Positions 6,072-6,915 of a stretch of 6,915 nt of DNA are shown here, piece by piece. Both the position numbers and the translations under genes were made by a program. The notes beneath the pieces were generated by a model. That model did no database searches. It was given only the letters and a program-made list of their open reading frames with translations, and was not told the origin of the DNA. Source of the stretch: Deltaproteobacteria bacterium (GTDB lineage: Bacteria > Desulfobacterota > GWC2-55-46 > S146-73); assembly GCA_015492355.1 (NCBI GenBank), contig WGFF01000274.1, positions 1 through 6,915 on the forward strand, given 5' to 3'. Position 1 is the first letter of the stretch. Each line of letters begins with the position of its first letter.

Positions 6072-6081
6072 GATGGCATCC

Positions 6082-6735
6082 TTAAAAGTTTATTCCGAGA
6101 TAGAGTGCGAAGGTTGAGTATGTTGCCTTTATATCAGGCTCTCCCGATGCGATGGTATATCTCCAGTCCACACCCACACTCAGGAGGTCCACAACCCTGT
6201 ACTCAACCCCTACACCGAGATGATATCCTATATCCAGGTATGTGGTATCATCAGAGGGTGGGGAGTTGACCATAAAGGCGAGTCCAGCGGGTATTATCCA
6301 TGGTCTTACCTTTCCATTGAGTACATCGAGCCTGTACTTGGGGGCGACTACGACAGTCAGCTCAGAGACTGTTACCTTTTTGGTCTTGTGTGTCCCAACA
6401 CCATCGAGTTGGAGAAGGGTGGTGGTGGTCTGGGTTACCTTTTCCTGTGAGAACCTGGCATAGTCGAGCATCACCTCTCCAAGGAGCACACCAGGACCTA
6501 TCTCAGAGGTAAGGGGTATGTCCAGACCCGCACTTATATCCCATCCGCTCGTATCATCGTTCTTGCCCTCACTGAACACGTTCAGTGTATCCGTGAACAC
6601 CTCTCCACCCCTGTCGTTGTTGAGGCTGGTTAAACCGTACCTGTAGAATACCTGTCCCCCGAGTTCGGCATGGCTGATGCCGACAAAGGCGAGGGTAAAG
6701 ATGGTACAGAAAAACAAATAGAGCGCTCTTTTCAT
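6082..6735 (-). CDS. Secreted outer-membrane beta-barrel protein of unknown function
   Basis: The 217-residue protein starts with a clear signal peptide (KR, a hydrophobic stretch, cleavage after SHA at 23). The mature part reads as alternating polar and hydrophobic strands separated by charged turns. Examples are GGQVFYRYGL (26-35), SGWDISAGLDIPL (63-75), VLLGEVMLDYARF (83-95), SELTVVVAPKYRL (124-136), GYHLGVGVEYRV (170-181), LLSVGVDWRYTI (184-195) and TFALYLGINF (208-217). It ends in phenylalanine, the usual signal for the outer-membrane assembly machinery. The size fits an eight-stranded barrel of the OmpA/OmpX/OmpW general type, but I cannot assign a specific family. There is no peptidoglycan-binding domain. 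ATG 6735 has GGAGGT (6743-6748) 7 bases before it. It is 480 bases from the regulator and is probably a separate unit ending at the palindrome at 6033-6071. No link to the oxidase is shown by sequence. Confidence 0.82.
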   Translation of the reverse strand: MKRALYLFFCTIFTLAFVGISHAELGGQVFYRYGLTSLNNDRGGEVFTDTLNVFSEGKNDDTSGWDISAGLDIPLTSEIGPGVLLGEVMLDYARFSQEKVTQTTTTLLQLDGVGTHKTKKVTVSELTVVVAPKYRLDVLNGKVRPWIIPAGLAFMVNSPPSDDTTYLDIGYHLGVGVEYRVVDLLSVGVDWRYTIASGEPDIKATYSTFALYLGINF

Positions 6736-6915
6736 CTCTGATACCTCCGTCTTGAAGTTAGTCTTTCCCAGTACCTATAACCAGATAAGCCCTTCACCTC
6801 CTTTCATAAAGAAGTGATACAATGGTAAGCCCACAAGCCACCCTCTTAAGGAGGGTATATAAACGAAGGATAACTATATCATTTATCTATCGACATTTCC
6901 ATAGTTATTTCAGGA
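6736..6915. other. Upstream region of the beta-barrel gene, no gene seen
   Basis: This AT-richer stretch should contain the promoter of the beta-barrel gene on the minus strand, but no strong -35/-10 pair was found there. On the plus strand TTGAAG (6752-6757) and TATAAC (6776-6781) are 18 bases apart and resemble a sigma-70 promoter. TGATACAAT (6815-6823) resembles an extended -10. Either could serve a gene to the right of the window. A small hairpin, ACCCTC/GAGGGT, lies at 6840-6856. A second strong Shine-Dalgarno-like AAAGGAGGTGA (minus) lies at about 6794-6804 with no proper gene after it. Confidence 0.4.
6743..6748 (-). promoter_or_regulatory. Shine-Dalgarno site of the beta-barrel gene
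   Basis: Minus-strand GGAGGT lies 7 bases before ATG 6735. It fixes the start directly at the signal peptide. Confidence 0.8.

Larger units (their letters stand above)
5602..6081. other. 480-base intergenic region between the regulator and the beta-barrel gene
   Basis: There is no convincing gene on either strand; only very short open frames occur. It should hold the promoter of the regulator-oxidase operon, but I could not find a good sigma-70 pair. Contents seen are the tandem 8-mer at 5627-5642, an 8-bp stem with one G-U pair at 5809-5826, and an inverted repeat GGCAGGAT/ATCCTGCC (5934-5941 with 5980-5987). There is also a 13-base stretch at 5945-5957 that recurs inverted at 6827-6839, and a large palindrome at 6033-6071. 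T-rich segments lie at about 5903-5978. Confidence 0.6.

Noticed and set aside
6775..6807. A 10-codon minus-strand frame (MKGGEGLIWL) upstream of the beta-barrel gene that contains the SD-like AAAGGAGG.
   Set aside because: The SD-like sequence lies inside the frame rather than before it, and nothing supports a leader peptide.
6822..6915. A plus-strand open frame from ATG 6822 running off the window end (31 codons).
   Set aside because: It has no Shine-Dalgarno sequence and no recognisable motif, and it is too short to support.

Overview
The window looks like a chromosomal segment of a Gram-negative bacterium that respires oxygen or detoxifies it. It encodes an aa3-like heme-copper cytochrome c oxidase, a secreted small beta-barrel that implies an outer membrane, and the methylerythritol phosphate isoprenoid enzyme IspG. 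Codons rich in AGG and ATA, purine-rich sense strands, and an oxidase of the YSHPAVY (A2) type are compatible with lineages such as Nitrospirota or Desulfobacterota. That placement is an impression, not a result. No plasmid, phage or insertion-sequence gene is visible.

Layout from left to right. Positions 1-112 are non-coding and hold two palindromes. ispG follows on the plus strand (113-1258). Its last 27 codons overlap, antisense and codon-in-register, the end of sco. All other genes are on the minus strand. Read in their own direction, they are an Rrf2/IscR-type iron-sulfur regulator (5601-5176), oxidase subunit III (5145-4384), subunit II (4342-3629), subunit I (3632-2022) and a Sco copper chaperone (2032-1178). 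Gaps are 30 and 41 bases, then overlaps of 4 and 11 bases, so this is almost certainly one operon. A separate minus-strand gene for an outer-membrane beta-barrel protein lies at 6735-6082. The 480-base gap 5602-6081 and the 180-base stretch 6736-6915 hold no convincing gene.

How the genes work together: subunits I, II and III form the catalytic core of the oxidase, and Sco delivers copper to the CuA site of subunit II. The Rrf2-family protein has three cysteines at the IscR spacing and so could tie oxidase expression to oxygen, nitric oxide or iron-sulfur status. The order III-II-I-Sco is reversed from the usual II-I-III. The window holds no subunit IV, no fused cytochrome c and no heme A synthesis genes.

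The most unusual content is structural rather than a new multi-gene system. A family of GC-rich palindromes shares a GGGAAACCCC arm. One copy is read as protein inside the signal peptide of Sco, and a partial copy sits where the ispG ribosome binding site should be. A 39-base palindrome lies just after the beta-barrel gene. Subunit I also departs from the A-type consensus at the usual Mg/Mn site. I did not find evidence of a wholly undescribed system.
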